From Sphingomonas sp. (lineage in GTDB: Bacteria; Pseudomonadota; Alphaproteobacteria; Sphingomonadales; Sphingomonadaceae), in assembly GCF_030145815.1 (NCBI RefSeq), contig NZ_JAIXHL010000005.1, positions 124,001 to 188,000 of the forward strand: a stretch of DNA of 64,000 nucleotides, given 5' to 3'. Below, one piece after another: positions 8,838-16,404 of this stretch (position 1 is its first letter; every line of letters starts with the position of its first letter). A program made the translations under genes and the position numbers. The notes below the pieces were generated by a model, which was given only the letters and a program-made list of their open reading frames with translations, did not search any database and had not been told where the DNA came from.

Positions 8838-10211
8838 ATGAAGTTGCGCATCCTTTTCGCCGCGACCACGGCGGTGTTCGTCACGGCCCCCGCCGTGGCC
8901 CAGCAGCAGCCGGCGGCCCAGCCGACCGCCCCCGCGGCCGAGAGCCAGGAACTGCCGACCATCGACGTGACCGATGAGAGCGCGCAGGACCTGACCATCA
9001 TCGTCCCGCCAATGCCGACGCAGCAGGTGGTGAGCACGCCCGCGGGCAGCACCGATGCGCTGGGTCGGCAGGTCGCGCAGATCATCACCGACAATCTGCG
9101 CAACTCCGGCCTGTTCAAGCCGCTCGGCCCGACCGGGGTCCGCGCGATTCCGGTAAGCGAGGTGAGCGCGCCGGACTTCGGTTACTGGCGCGGCGCGACT
9201 GCGCAGGCGCTGGTGCAGGGATTCGTGCGCGCGAATGGCGACGGCAATCTGACCGTCGGCTGCTACCTTTATGACGTGGCGCTGGGCACCGAACTGGCGC
9301 GTGAGGGCTTCGTGGTTCGCCCGGCCGACTGGCGGCGGGCGGCGCATAAATGCTCCGACGCGATCTACACCCGCCTGACGGGCGAGGGGCCGTATTTCGA
9401 CAGCCGCGTCATCTATGTCAGCGAGACCGGGCCGAAGAACCGTCGCATCAAGCGGCTGGCGATCATGGATCAGGACGGCGCCAACCACCGTTTCCTGACC
9501 AACGGCCAGTCGATCGTGCTGACCCCGCGCTTCTCGCCGGACGAGCGGCGCATCGCCTATATGAGCTATCAGAACGACAAGCCGTCGCTCTATGTCTATG
9601 ACCTGTCGAACGGCACGCAGCGGCTGCTGGTGACCAATGTCAGCCTGGCGTTCGCGCCGCGCTTCTCGCCCGATGGCCGCTGGATCCTGTTCACCATGTC
9701 GGTCGCGGGCAATGCCGATGTCTATCGCATCGCGGCGACCGGGGGCACGCCGCAGCGGCTGACGACCGCGCCGGGGATCGACACCGGCGGCAGCTACTCC
9801 CCCGACGGCAGCAAGATCGTGTTCGAGAGCGACCGTTCGGGCAGCCAGCAGCTCTATGTGATGAATGCTGACGGATCGAACCAGCAGCGGATCAGCTTTG
9901 GCGGCGGGCGCTATGCAACCCCGGCGTGGAGCCCGCGCGGCGACCTGATCGCGTTCACGCGCATGGGCGGGGGCTTTCGCATCGGCGTGATGAACCCGTC
10001 GGGCGGGGGCGAAAAGCTGCTGACCGACGCCTGGGGCGATGAGGGGCCGAGCTGGTCGCCCAATGGCCGCGTGCTGCTGTTTTCGCGTGGTGCACAGGGG
10101 CCGTCGGGCAAGTCCGACATCTGGTCGGTCGATTTGACCGGCAGCACGTCGCGACGGATTCCGACCCAATTGGACGGTTCCGATCCGTCATGGGGACCGC
10201 TACGGCCGTAA
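8838..10211 (+). CDS. tolB: Tol-Pal system periplasmic beta-propeller protein TolB
   Basis: TolB is a periplasmic protein that cycles between Pal and TolA. The 457-aa product has a signal peptide (residues 1-21, ending AVAQ), an N-terminal alpha/beta domain to about residue 180, and a six-bladed propeller made of repeats such as PRFSPDGRWILF, YSPDGSKIVFESDRSG and WSPRGDLIAF. It is immediately adjacent to the tolA stop (ATGAATG region). The Gln/Pro-rich segment after the signal peptide is longer than in E. coli. Confidence 0.97.
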   Translation: MKLRILFAATTAVFVTAPAVAQQQPAAQPTAPAAESQELPTIDVTDESAQDLTIIVPPMPTQQVVSTPAGSTDALGRQVAQIITDNLRNSGLFKPLGPTGVRAIPVSEVSAPDFGYWRGATAQALVQGFVRANGDGNLTVGCYLYDVALGTELAREGFVVRPADWRRAAHKCSDAIYTRLTGEGPYFDSRVIYVSETGPKNRRIKRLAIMDQDGANHRFLTNGQSIVLTPRFSPDERRIAYMSYQNDKPSLYVYDLSNGTQRLLVTNVSLAFAPRFSPDGRWILFTMSVAGNADVYRIAATGGTPQRLTTAPGIDTGGSYSPDGSKIVFESDRSGSQQLYVMNADGSNQQRISFGGGRYATPAWSPRGDLIAFTRMGGGFRIGVMNPSGGGEKLLTDAWGDEGPSWSPNGRVLLFSRGAQGPSGKSDIWSVDLTGSTSRRIPTQLDGSDPSWGPLRP

Positions 10212-10298
10212 AGTGGTTGACGTCGCGGGAACTCACCCGCACCCTGTCCGTTACGCAGGGGTATCGAAATTCACGAAAGCCAAAGGGAGAATAAGCCA

Positions 10299-10811
10299 AT
10301 GGCGAAGCTCAAGACCGCCCTGATCGTTGCGACGATGGCCGTTGCCGTTGTCGGCTGCCAGAAAAAGCGGCCCGAAACCCTGCCGCCGGGCCCGGGTGGC
10401 CCGGTCGATCCTGGCCCCGCGCCCGGACCGGGCGGCGGCGGCGCGCAGCCCGGCACCGCCGAACATTTCAAGCAGAATGTCGTCAGCGACACGATCAACT
10501 TCGATTTCGACCAGTACGACATCGATGCGCGCGCGCGGCAGATCCTGGACAGCCAGGCGCAGTGGCTGACGCAATATCCGAACACGCGCATCACGCTGGA
10601 GGGCCATGCCGACGAGCGCGGCACGCGCGAATATAATCTGGCGCTGGGCGACCGTCGCGCCAATGCGGCGAAGAACTACCTCGCCGCGCGTGGCGTGTCG
10701 CCGGCGCGGATCACCACGATCAGCTATGGCAAGGAACGCCCGATCGCGCTGGGTTCGGACGAAGCCAGCTGGGCGCAGAACCGTCGCGCGGTGACCATCG
10801 TCATCAACTGA
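10299..10811 (+). CDS. pal: Peptidoglycan-associated lipoprotein Pal
   Basis: Pal is an outer-membrane lipoprotein that binds peptidoglycan and TolB. The lipobox AVVGC gives a lipidated Cys at residue 20. A Gly/Pro-rich linker (about 28-55) follows, then the OmpA-like domain with INFDFDQYDID and the peptidoglycan-binding segment LEGHADERGTREYNLALG. The start follows AAAGGGAGAATAAGCC. An 87-base gap after tolB may hold a separate promoter; a strong terminator lies 20 bases after the stop. Confidence 0.97.
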   Translation: MAKLKTALIVATMAVAVVGCQKKRPETLPPGPGGPVDPGPAPGPGGGGAQPGTAEHFKQNVVSDTINFDFDQYDIDARARQILDSQAQWLTQYPNTRITLEGHADERGTREYNLALGDRRANAAKNYLAARGVSPARITTISYGKERPIALGSDEASWAQNRRAVTIVIN

Positions 10812-10830
10812 CCGGTTTGACCTGGAACAG

Positions 10831-10865
10831 ACGGGGCGCGGCGATGGTCGCGCCCCGTTTTGTTT
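10831..10865 (+). terminator. Rho-independent terminator after pal
   Basis: ACGGGGCGCG and CGCGCCCCGT form a perfect 10-bp stem around a short loop, followed by TTTTGTTT. It closes the tol-pal operon. Confidence 0.9.
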
Positions 10866-10907
10866 GCGCGGGCAATTCGCGCCGTCCTCCCTATATCGTC
10901 CCTACAC

Positions 10908-11306
10908 ATGACGCCTGAGCCTTCCTCCAGTCCCGCGCTGACCCGCGCGCCGCGCCATCTGTGGCTGTGGCTGGCGGGGCTGTTGCTGGCGTTCAATGCG
11001 ATCGCCGGGACCCCGGCGCTGCCGCAGCTGGACAGCGCCGGGCTACGCGCCGCGGTGCTCACCGCGCCGGTTCCGGTCCATGCCCAGTTTCGTGATCCGG
11101 CGTCGCTGCTCAAGACGGCGACGCACCGCTCGCTGAAGGCTCAGGATCGCCCCGATGGCGATCCGCCACTGCCGCTGCACCATGCAGCAGTAGTGCCGCC
11201 CTACCCTGCTCCGCAGGTTGGCCGCGCCGCGCCGCGTGCGGAGTCAGCGCCGGTTGCGCCACCCGCTGCGCGCTATCGCGCCCGCGCGCCGCCACTCTCC
11301 GCCTGA
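10908..11306 (+). CDS. Hypothetical protein with one membrane segment and Pro/Ala-rich tail
   Basis: The predicted 132-aa protein has a hydrophobic segment at about residues 16-38 (LWLWLAGLLLAFNAIAG), which could be a signal anchor or a cleaved signal peptide. A Pro/Ala/Arg-rich C-terminal half follows with no recognisable domain. I do not recognise the family. Coding is supported only by the open frame, the plausible hydrophobic segment and its place directly after the pal terminator. The start at 10908 has no clear ribosome-binding site. Confidence 0.5.
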   Translation: MTPEPSSSPALTRAPRHLWLWLAGLLLAFNAIAGTPALPQLDSAGLRAAVLTAPVPVHAQFRDPASLLKTATHRSLKAQDRPDGDPPLPLHHAAVVPPYPAPQVGRAAPRAESAPVAPPAARYRARAPPLSA

Positions 11307-11386
11307 ACCCCGAACCCTGATCGATTGAACACGCCGCCCCTGTGGCGGCTGGCGCGCGTGCGCGCGCGCCGCAACGGGAATTCAGC

Positions 11387-11686
11387 ATGAACGAGACCAT
11401 GACCGACACCAGCCTGCGCGATCATATCGCGGGGCTCCTCACCCGCTATCCTGCGCTCGAACCGAGCGAGCGCGAAGAGCTGATCACCTTCATCAAATCC
11501 GGCCCCGCGATCGACCGCGGTATGCTGAAGGGCGATCCCACCCATGCCGCTGCGATCCGCCGGGTCGAGGCGGACCATCCCGAGCAGTTCCGGCTGGGCA
11601 TCGCGCGGCAGTTGTTGGTGGCGGCGGCGATCGTCCTGCCCTTCCTCGCGATCTGCTGGCTGGCGTGGGAGGTCGGCGCGAAGTGA
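11387..11686 (+). CDS. Small hypothetical membrane protein
   Basis: The 99-aa product has a soluble acidic N-terminal part (LRDHIAGLLTRYPALEPSE...) and one C-terminal membrane helix at about residues 74-96 (LLVAAAIVLPFLAICWLAW). The N-terminal part resembles a short helical module of the kind seen in anti-sigma-like or sensor proteins, but I cannot assign it. It is followed by a hairpin terminator before the SPFH operon. Confidence 0.6.
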   Translation: MNETMTDTSLRDHIAGLLTRYPALEPSEREELITFIKSGPAIDRGMLKGDPTHAAAIRRVEADHPEQFRLGIARQLLVAAAIVLPFLAICWLAWEVGAK

Positions 11687-11692
11687 CCAAAC

Positions 11693-11721
11693 GGCCCCCG
11701 TCGGTGCGACTGACGGGGGCC
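11693..11721 (+). terminator. Hairpin terminator before the SPFH operon
   Basis: GGCCCCCGTC and GACGGGGGCC form a perfect 10-bp stem with a 9-base loop. The following T-run is weak (ATCTGATTCC), so efficiency is uncertain. Confidence 0.6.
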
Positions 11722-11733
11722 ATCTGATTCCGC

Positions 11734-11788
11734 TTGCACGCCACGCGATTCGATATAAATATGATATCATCTTTTTAGGGAGGCAAAA
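11734..11788 (+). promoter_or_regulatory. AT-rich promoter/operator region of the SPFH operon
   Basis: This is the most AT-rich patch in its surroundings. TTGCAC at 11734 can serve as a -35, with TATAAA/TATGAT elements 14-20 bases downstream; the spacing is not ideal for either. ATGATATCAT at 11761-11770 is a perfect palindrome lying on or just after the -10. AGGGAGG precedes the SPFH start. The third gene of interest in the operon is an Arc-like repressor, so this palindrome is a candidate autoregulatory site (inference). Confidence 0.45.
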
Positions 11789-12682
11789 ATGTCCGACTTC
11801 GATTCGCGCGCGCTTCGCTCCAGTGCAGAGCGGCCCGCATCCACCGCCAGCGGCTATGCCATGCTGCTCGTTGCGCTTGCCGCATTGATCGGGATCATCG
11901 CGTCCGCGCCGCAGATCGGCGAGGCGGCGTGGGCGCCATTTGCGCTCGTGCTCGGCGTGCTGATCCTCGCCTTCGTCGCACCGGGTTTCTACCTGCTGCA
12001 GCCCAATCAGGCGGCGGCGATCCTGTTGTTCGGCGATTACAAGGGCACCGATCGCACCACCGGCCTGCGCTGGACCTGGCCGTGGATGATCAAGTCCAAG
12101 GTGTCGGTGCGCATCCACAATGTCACCTCGGAGCGGCTGAAGGTGAACGACCTGCGCGGCAATCCGATCGAGATCGCGTCGAACGTGGTATGGCGCGTCG
12201 CCGACACGGCGCAGGCGCTGTTCGACGTCGATGACTATCGCGAGTTCGTGCATATCCAGATCGAGAGCGCGGTGCGCGCGATCGGGTCGCGCTACCCCTA
12301 TGACGACTTTACGCATGAGGAGATGACGCTGCGCGGCAATGCCGAGCATGTCAGCGAGGAACTGCGCGTCGAACTGCAGGAGCGCGTGCTGGCCGCGGGC
12401 GTGCATATCGACGAGTGCCGCCTCACTCACCTCGCCTATGCGCAGGAGATCGCTCAGGCGATGCTGCGCCGGCAACAGGCCGAGGCGGTGGTCGCCGCGC
12501 GCAAGACGCTGGTCGAGGGCGCGGTCGGCATGGTCGAAATGGCGCTCGAGCAGCTGTCGGAGAAGAATGTCGTCGAGTTGGATGACGAGCGCCGCGCGGC
12601 GATGGTGTCGAACCTGATGGTCGTGCTCTGCTCCGAACGCGACACGCAGCCGGTGGTGAACGCCGGGTCCTTGTACCAGTAA
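11789..12682 (+). CDS. SPFH/Band 7 domain membrane protein
   Basis: The 297-aa product has two N-terminal hydrophobic segments (about residues 18-36 and 46-70) followed by an SPFH/Band 7 domain (about 70-230) with [34 protein letters not shown] and [21 protein letters not shown] helical segment with coiled-coil character follows (about 220-270). SPFH proteins form large ring assemblies on membranes and often scaffold proteases or other partners. It is the first gene of a four-gene operon with a tight downstream Arc-like regulator. The ribosome-binding site AGGGAGG is excellent. Confidence 0.88.
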   Translation: MSDFDSRALRSSAERPASTASGYAMLLVALAALIGIIASAPQIGEAAWAPFALVLGVLILAFVAPGFYLLQPNQAAAILLFGDYKGTDRTTGLRWTWPWMIKSKVSVRIHNVTSERLKVNDLRGNPIEIASNVVWRVADTAQALFDVDDYREFVHIQIESAVRAIGSRYPYDDFTHEEMTLRGNAEHVSEELRVELQERVLAAGVHIDECRLTHLAYAQEIAQAMLRRQQAEAVVAARKTLVEGAVGMVEMALEQLSEKNVVELDDERRAAMVSNLMVVLCSERDTQPVVNAGSLYQ

Positions 12683-12698
12683 CGGGAGCGGAAGGCGC

Positions 12699-12908
12699 AT
12701 GGCCGCCCCACCCAAGAAAGCGTTCCCGCTCCGCCTCGACCCCGCGCTCTATGCGGCGATCGAGCGGAGCGCGGCGACCGACCTGCGCAGCGTCAACGCG
12801 CAGGTCGAATGCCTGCTGCGCGAGGCGCTGGCCAAGCGCGGCGTCAAGCTGGCCGATCCGGTGCGCGCGAAGCGCGGGCGGCCGCCGAAGGAGGAAGGAG
12901 AAAGCTGA
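12699..12908 (+). CDS. Arc-like ribbon-helix-helix DNA-binding protein
   Basis: The 69-aa product is a small basic protein. [20 protein letters not shown] reads as the beta strand and first helix of an Arc/MetJ-type ribbon-helix-helix fold, and [20 protein letters not shown] as the second helix. Its Lys/Arg/Pro-rich tail ([11 protein letters not shown]) contains an AT-hook-like RGRPPK core. It lies 16 bases after the SPFH gene and overlaps the next small ORF. It probably regulates its own operon by binding the AT-rich palindrome upstream (inference). Confidence 0.82.
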   Translation: MAAPPKKAFPLRLDPALYAAIERSAATDLRSVNAQVECLLREALAKRGVKLADPVRAKRGRPPKEEGES

Positions 12909-13000
12909 TGTTGATCGTCCTGTTCGCCCCGCGTCGTCACTTGATCTGGTTGCTCGCCGCTTCGCTGGTGATGCTTGTCATCGGCTTGGTGGCGCTCTGA
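12908..13000 (+). CDS. 30-residue membrane peptide in the SPFH operon
   Basis: A TGATG overlap with the Arc-like gene starts a 30-aa frame, [20 protein letters not shown]..., which is one hydrophobic helix with a central basic RRH. GAAGGAGGAGAAAGCTG provides a strong ribosome-binding site inside the preceding gene, which favours real translation. It would insert in the inner membrane next to the SPFH protein. It is too short for ordinary gene callers, and its function is unknown. Confidence 0.55.
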   Translation: MLIVLFAPRRHLIWLLAASLVMLVIGLVAL

Positions 13001-13015
13001 GAAAGGATCTGCGAA

Positions 13016-13225
13016 ATGCGTTCGAACAGCTGCCCGAAGTGCCAGGGTTCGATGGCGGAAGGCTATGTGCCGCATGAGCGCAGCAATATGCCGGGTCTGG
13101 GCCGCTGGTATCGCGGCGCGCCGGTCAAGGGCTGGTTCGGGCTGAAGCTGCCCAAATCTTATGTCGAGATGACCACGTGGCGCTGTCAGCGCTGCGGGTT
13201 TCTGGAGCAGTACGCGAAGGGGTGA
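13016..13225 (+). CDS. Small zinc-ribbon protein
   Basis: The 69-aa product carries two CxxC knuckles, NSCPKCQGSM near the N-terminus and RCQRCGF near the C-terminus, typical of a treble-clef or zinc-ribbon fold. Between them is a region (GAPVKGWFGLKLPKSYVE) seen in small PF20097-type zinc-ribbon proteins. GAAAGGATCT precedes the ATG. It is the last gene of the SPFH operon, 15 bases after the membrane peptide. No function is known; it may bind nucleic acid or a protein partner. Confidence 0.78.
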   Translation: MRSNSCPKCQGSMAEGYVPHERSNMPGLGRWYRGAPVKGWFGLKLPKSYVEMTTWRCQRCGFLEQYAKG

Positions 13226-13240
13226 GGTGCTGCACCGACC

Positions 13241-13340
13241 TGTTCCCCGGCGAAGGCCGGGGCCCAGTATCGACACCCGCGAAAATCATCCCGCCAGCCG
13301 ATGCCGATCGCAACTGGGCCCCGGCCTTCGCCGGGGAAAA
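13241..13340. repeat. CCGGCGAAGGCCGGGGCCCAGT palindromic repeat
   Basis: CCCCGGCGAAGGCCGGGG with CCCAGT is repeated inverted as ACTGGG with CCCCGGCCTTCGCCGGGG, enclosing about 50 bases. It belongs to the same broad class as the elements at 6200, 28566, 32348 and 36391 but has its own sequence. It lies between convergent genes. Confidence 0.8.
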
Positions 13341-13349
13341 ATATTGGCT

Positions 13350-14222
13350 TTATCGCTTCGGCTGCACCGGCGGTGGCGGACCGAAGGCTTCGTCGAGCAG
13401 CCGGGCGAGGCGCAGTCCGCCGCGCTTGATCTGGGCCTGCATCATCGGGACCAGCTTTTCGATGTCGGCATCGTCGAGCTTTCCGCGTGCGGGCACATCG
13501 GCGCGGCAGGGATCGCCGTCGAATGCGGCCTCATAGGCCATGTGCGCCGCCTGCCAATTTTCGCGGCTCCAGTCCTCGACCGTGCCGGCGCTTTCCTTGG
13601 CGCGTTCCTCGGCCGAATAGACCTGAACCACCGGCGGGGGTGAGGTGATCGCGCGCTCGGCCAGCCAGCCATCGGTGATGCTGTGCAGGTTGAGCCGCTC
13701 TGGGCCATAGATGCCGTAATCGGTGCGTGCGCGGTTGCCGCCCAGATCGCCCTTGTCACCCGCGTGCAGCGGCTGATGCAGGTCGCCGACGAAATGGGTG
13801 AGGAAGGCGAGCGCCATCACCTTTTCGCGGACCGGGACATCCTTGTCCTGCAACAGCTTCACGCCGCGCTCGATCTGGGCGGACACGCAATTGCCATCAG
13901 GGCAATTGCCCTTGAGCGTGAACGGCTTGCAGATGTTCACATTCTGATAGTGCCAGTTGTAGGCATAGCTGAACCGCGCGCCGAGCGGCTTGATACAATC
14001 GGCCCACACGCTCGCTTCCTCCAGCGTCTTGGCCGGGCAGGTCGGGGTTTCGAGCAGGCCCTGTTGGCGCAGCAGGCGATCGATCGCGCGACGCGTTTCG
14101 GGCTTCACATTCTTGTAGGCGATGGTCGCCACGGTCTGATGCCCGAACTCCCAATAGGCGAGCGCAGGGGTGGCGGCGAAGCTGACGGCGAGCGCGACCA
14201 GCGCGAGGATACGACGAATCAT
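13350..14222 (-). CDS. Secreted S1/P1-family nuclease
   Basis: S1/P1 nucleases are zinc-dependent enzymes that cut single-stranded RNA and DNA and remove 3'-phosphates. The 290-aa precursor has a signal peptide (1-22, ATPALA) and then YWEFGHQTVATIAY, which supplies the N-terminal Trp and first His of the tri-zinc site. FLTHFVGDLHQPLHAGDKGD and GGNRARTDYG give the central His/Asp cluster. Four cysteines in ICKPFTLKGNCPDGNC and nearby suggest disulfides. The start at 14222 follows TAAGGACAGCGTC. It lies ten bases downstream of the isoaspartyl peptidase gene and is likely co-transcribed. Confidence 0.93.
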   Translation of the reverse strand: MIRRILALVALAVSFAATPALAYWEFGHQTVATIAYKNVKPETRRAIDRLLRQQGLLETPTCPAKTLEEASVWADCIKPLGARFSYAYNWHYQNVNICKPFTLKGNCPDGNCVSAQIERGVKLLQDKDVPVREKVMALAFLTHFVGDLHQPLHAGDKGDLGGNRARTDYGIYGPERLNLHSITDGWLAERAITSPPPVVQVYSAEERAKESAGTVEDWSRENWQAAHMAYEAAFDGDPCRADVPARGKLDDADIEKLVPMMQAQIKRGGLRLARLLDEAFGPPPPVQPKR

Positions 14223-14232
14223 GACGCTGTCC

Positions 14233-15219
14233 TTACTGTTCGTCGCCATAGATCGCGACGGTCTTTGCACCGCCAGCGGAAACCTTGCCGCGATACATGC
14301 CAGAGGTGTTGAAGCTCCACGCCATCTCACCAGTTGGGCCGGTGACGATGACGCCGCCAGTGCCGCCGAGCGCGCGGGTTTCGGCCATGACGGTGTCGGC
14401 CGCGGCCTTGAGGCTTTCGCCCTTGAAGCGGACGCGGGCGCAGATTTCATGGGCGACGCCCTCGCGGATGAAGAACTCGCCCGCCCCGGTTGCCGAGACG
14501 GCGCAGGCGCGGTTGTCGGCATAGGTGCCGGCACCGATCAGCGGCGAATCGCCGACGCGGCCCCAGCGCTTGCCGGTGACACCGCCGGTCGAGGTCGCGG
14601 CGGCGACGTTGCCCGCCTTGTCCCGCGCCACCGCGCCGACCGTGCCGTATTTCATGTCGACGTCGAACCAGCTGGTCTTCTGCGCCTTCATCTTGTCGAG
14701 CTGCTGGCGGCGCTCATCGGTCGCGAACCATTCGGGGCCGACCTGCTCCAGGCCCTTTTCGGCGCTGAACACGTCTGCGCCCTTGCCCGCGAGCATGACG
14801 TGCGGGCTGTCCTCCATCACCTTGCGCGCGAGGGTGATCGGGTTCTTGGTCCGCGTGACACCTGCGACCGCGCCTGCCTTGCGGTCCGCGCCGTCCATGA
14901 TCGCGGCGTCGAGTTCGTTGGTCCCTTCATAGGTGAACACGGCGCCCCGCCCGGCGTTGAAGTGGGGATCGTCCTCCAGCACCTTCACCGCCGCCTCGAC
15001 CGCGTCGAGCGCGCTGCCGCCGCTGGCGAGAACCTTCGACCCTGCCTCCAGCGCTGCGTCCAGCCCCTTGCGCGCCGCCGCCTCCCGCTCCGGCGTCATC
15101 TTGTCGCGTTCGAGCACGCCAGCACCGCCATGAATGACGAGCGTCCAGTCGGGCTTTGATTGGGCGGCAGCAGGGGCGGACATCAACAGGGCTCCGATCA
15201 GCAGGGAAAGGCGGTTCAT
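14233..15219 (-). CDS. Periplasmic isoaspartyl peptidase/L-asparaginase (Ntn hydrolase)
   Basis: This is a plant-type asparaginase of the Ntn-hydrolase fold that self-cleaves to expose a catalytic Thr. The 328-aa precursor has a signal peptide (1-20, APAAAQ). LVIHGGAG opens the mature chain. The cleavage site is KYG|TVGAVA with Thr at about residue 193, and GTGGVIV holds substrate-loop residues. Family members degrade beta-aspartyl dipeptides and asparagine; here the signal peptide suggests periplasmic scavenging. The start overlaps the stop of the upstream acyltransferase (ATGA). Confidence 0.93.
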   Translation of the reverse strand: MNRLSLLIGALLMSAPAAAQSKPDWTLVIHGGAGVLERDKMTPEREAAARKGLDAALEAGSKVLASGGSALDAVEAAVKVLEDDPHFNAGRGAVFTYEGTNELDAAIMDGADRKAGAVAGVTRTKNPITLARKVMEDSPHVMLAGKGADVFSAEKGLEQVGPEWFATDERRQQLDKMKAQKTSWFDVDMKYGTVGAVARDKAGNVAAATSTGGVTGKRWGRVGDSPLIGAGTYADNRACAVSATGAGEFFIREGVAHEICARVRFKGESLKAAADTVMAETRALGGTGGVIVTGPTGEMAWSFNTSGMYRGKVSAGGAKTVAIYGDEQ

Positions 15220-16373
15220 ACGGCCTCCGGGGTCAGTTTGGGCGGCGCAGCGACGCGGCGGGTATAGCGCAACCCGATCAACGGCCGCAGCCACGGCACT
15301 TCGCGGCCATAACGGTAGAAGACCCAACAGCCCAGCATCGTCACCGGGACGAGCACAATGAACTCGACCGCGGCAGGCAATGAGAGTTTGAGCAGCCAGT
15401 ACATCGCGACGACGATGATCGTCTGGTGGATCAAATAGAAGGGAAACACCGCCTCGGTCAGCATCGGGCGCAGCCGGTGGTCGCGGTTGAGATAGACCTC
15501 TGCAATCCCGATCAGCGCAGCGATCATCATCCACGCCTGAATGTAGCGGGCGGCGAGCATCGTCCGCTCCGCCAGCCACGGCGTCTTGCCGGTATAGGCA
15601 ATGTCGATCGCGGCGGTGACGGCGTAAGCAGCCAGTCCGATCGCCAATGCCGGTTTCCACAGTCGCGCGATCCAGGCCATTACGGGCTTTGACCCGGCGA
15701 GTGCGAAACCGAACAGAAAGGCGGGGAAGTAAGCCAGGTGCGCGACACCGTCGCCGATCACGTCATGGCTGTCGCTCCAGCGCTGAAAAACCACCACCTG
15801 AGTCATCAGCAGCCAGGCGCTGGGCAACCACAGGACGCGGGTGCCGGAGAATAGCCGGTCGAACATCCGCTGGGCCACATCGCCGCCGGGCAGGCTGGCG
15901 ATCAGCACCAGGCCGAGCGTGTAGAGATAGAGATAGCCGACGAACCACAGATGGTTCCAGGTCGGCAAGATGATCGGGCCGAAATCGCCGAAATACCAAT
16001 AGTGCCGGGTCCAGAAGGTCCAGTAGTCGAACGGATAGGGCCATTGCGTGCGCAACTCGACCCAGGCCTGCGGGGGGACGATGATCGCGACGCCGAACAA
16101 CAGCGGCAGGATCAGCCGCCAGGTGCGATCCGCAACGAACCGTCCCGCCCCGCGCGACTTGAGCCACAAGGCGCGGCTGGCATAGCCCGACACGACGAAC
16201 AACAGGGTCAGCCGCCACGGGTTGGTAAACAGCATCGGGACCGTCACCCATCCGGCGGGATCGGCGGTCTTCACATGATAGCCCCATGGCACAAAGACCA
16301 TGCCGATATGGTAGAAGATCAGCAGGCCGAACGCCCCGATCCGCAGCCAGTCCATGCCATAATGCCGTTCCAC
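15216..16373 (-). CDS. OpgC-like membrane acyltransferase (Acyl_transf_3), copy 2
   Basis: This is a polytopic membrane O-acyltransferase of about 385 aa with roughly ten hydrophobic segments. HYGMDWLRIGAFGLLIFYHI carries the conserved family His, and WRLTLLFVVSGYASR and IILPTWNHLWFVGYLYLY are typical of the OpgC/MdoC branch, which esterifies periplasmic glucans. The GTG at 16373 (VERHYGMDW) is chosen by alignment with the neighbouring paralogue; a longer frame from 16457 would overlap that gene by 53 bases. Its acceptor molecule is unknown. It is coupled to the asparaginase gene. Confidence 0.85.
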   Translation of the reverse strand: MERHYGMDWLRIGAFGLLIFYHIGMVFVPWGYHVKTADPAGWVTVPMLFTNPWRLTLLFVVSGYASRALWLKSRGAGRFVADRTWRLILPLLFGVAIIVPPQAWVELRTQWPYPFDYWTFWTRHYWYFGDFGPIILPTWNHLWFVGYLYLYTLGLVLIASLPGGDVAQRMFDRLFSGTRVLWLPSAWLLMTQVVVFQRWSDSHDVIGDGVAHLAYFPAFLFGFALAGSKPVMAWIARLWKPALAIGLAAYAVTAAIDIAYTGKTPWLAERTMLAARYIQAWMMIAALIGIAEVYLNRDHRLRPMLTEAVFPFYLIHQTIIVVAMYWLLKLSLPAAVEFIVLVPVTMLGCWVFYRYGREVPWLRPLIGLRYTRRVAAPPKLTPEAV

Positions 16374-16404
16374 CCGCGCGCCATAGCGGGGGCAAGGCAG
16401 CTTG

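Noticed and set aside
8538..10169. 543-codon reverse open frame opposite tolB
   Set aside because: It is entirely antisense to the well-supported tolB gene and shows no domain.
13241..13340. Long palindrome considered as a rho-independent terminator
   Set aside because: Arms are long and enclose about 50 bases without a T-run on either side, so it fits a dispersed repeat better.
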